Part shown: piece after piece, positions 63,605-64,000 of the stretch
Position numbering within the stretch: position 1 is the first letter of the stretch
Layout: each line of letters starts with the position of its first letter
Assembly: GCA_030537855.1 (NCBI GenBank)
Contig: JAUNVD010000007.1
Location: 1 to 64,000 of the forward strand
From: Tissierellia bacterium
GTDB taxonomy: Bacteria > Bacillota > Clostridia > Tissierellales > Peptoniphilaceae
Reading direction: 5' to 3'
Length of the DNA: 64,000 bases
Translations under genes and position numbers: made by a program
The notes under the pieces: generated by a model
Seen by the model: only the letters and a program-made list of their open reading frames with translations
What the model was told of the DNA's origin: nothing
Database searches by the model: none

Positions 63605-64000
63605 ATTCCACCTTCCTATCTTTTGTTTCCATATGAGCTTTATACATCGAAGCATATAAAGGTGACTTTTCCAATAGTTCACTGTGAGTCCCAGTAGCTT
63701 CTACTTTTTTATCATTAATCAGTAAAATTTGATCTGAATTTGTAATCGTTGAAAGTCGATGGGCTACTACAATCAATGTTTTCGATTGAATTAACTGGGA
63801 AATGGAAGATTGAATTACATATTCATTTTCAGGATCTGTATATGCTGTGGCTTCGTCAAATATTATAATCGGAGCATCTTTGATCATAGCCCTTGCAATA
63901 CATATTCTTTGTCTTTCCCCACCTGACAAAGAACCACCTTTTGAACCAACAATAGTATCATATCCTTGCTCTAATTCTTTAATAAAATCATGTAGCCCAC
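63597..64000 (-). CDS. ABC exporter ATPase domain, partial at right edge (first half of heterodimer)
   Basis: Only the last 134 codons are in the window. The frame is open to the edge and reads GLHDFIKELEQGYDTIVGSK, then GGSLSGGERQRICIARAM. Walker B follows (PIIIFDEATAYTDPEN) with the switch His in VVAHRLSTITNSDQI. The translation is colinear with the fused ABC exporter downstream, so this is its partner subunit with the N-terminal permease beyond the window. Confidence 0.9.
   Translation of the reverse strand, partial: GLHDFIKELEQGYDTIVGSKGGSLSGGERQRICIARAMIKDAPIIIFDEATAYTDPENEYVIQSSISQLIQSKTLIVVAHRLSTITNSDQILLINDKKVEATGTHSELLEKSPLYASMYKAHMETKDRKVEYV

Overview
The window is AT-rich, uses AGGAGG-type ribosome binding sites, and contains a T-box leader, an intrinsic terminator at nearly every operon end, a GlgC/GlgD pair and a selenium-dependent molybdenum hydroxylase system. 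Together these indicate an anaerobic low-GC Gram-positive bacterium of the class Clostridia (or a close Tissierellia-type relative). The species cannot be named from the sequence alone. No rRNA, tRNA, CRISPR array or intact mobile element was found. Most of the window is chromosomal core and metabolic DNA. Only the left end (about 1-1400) looks like decayed transferable DNA: a broken XRE-type helix-turn-helix gene, an unidentified stop-riddled reading frame and a Maff2-like fragment typical of integrative conjugative elements.

Layout, left to right. (1) 1596-6300: guaA; a DUF819 membrane protein with an M19 dipeptidase; a divergent XRE-cupin regulator. (2) 6293-18798: one compact ten-gene minus-strand operon running trmN6, rsmI, nurA, herA, glgB, glgC, glgD, glgA, an unrecognised gene, and a pullulanase-type debranching enzyme. 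It makes and trims glycogen but is transcribed behind tRNA/rRNA modification and DNA end-processing genes. (3) 19010-21680: HPII-type catalase and flavodoxin. (4) 21686-25422: zinc acquisition (ZinT lipoprotein, ZnuA with a large inserted domain, ZnuC, ZnuB) behind a promoter that overlaps a palindrome.

(5) 25702-43908 is a molybdenum/selenium enzyme region in three minus-strand operons. moaA, MOSC, mogA, a nucleotidyltransferase-ModE fusion and modABC make the cofactor and import molybdate. A FAD-less xanthine dehydrogenase is followed by yqeC, mocA and yqeB (labile-selenium hydroxylase maturation). xdhC, a MoeA-like protein and moaC form the third. A LysR-controlled MaoC, CoA-transferase and GntP-permease operon sits between them. 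(6) 43862-50053: a DUF1002 exported protein, then metG-tatD-rnmV-ksgA-arsR-glutaredoxin behind a methionine T-box. (7) 50302-56141: small rhodanese, AGCS symporter, YibE/F protein, a second M19 dipeptidase, YeiH exporter, and a lone Mop molybdate-binding protein.

(8) 56144-58046: a fluoride (crcB-type) riboswitch controlling a cation/proton antiporter and inorganic pyrophosphatase, a fluoride-stress operon. (9) 58132-64000: an exported stalk-domain protein with a cysteine-less glutaredoxin-like tail, nitroreductase, methylglyoxal synthase, an RtcB / zinc-ribbon / nicotinamidase group, and a heterodimeric ABC exporter whose first subunit runs off the right edge.

The best candidates for something not previously described are the unrecognised protein inside the glycogen operon (7972-9021), the NTP-transferase-like/ModE fusion (33594-34496) with its paired operator or leader structures, and the large inserted domain in ZnuA. 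The fluoride operon is the clearest regulatory discovery but belongs to a known class.
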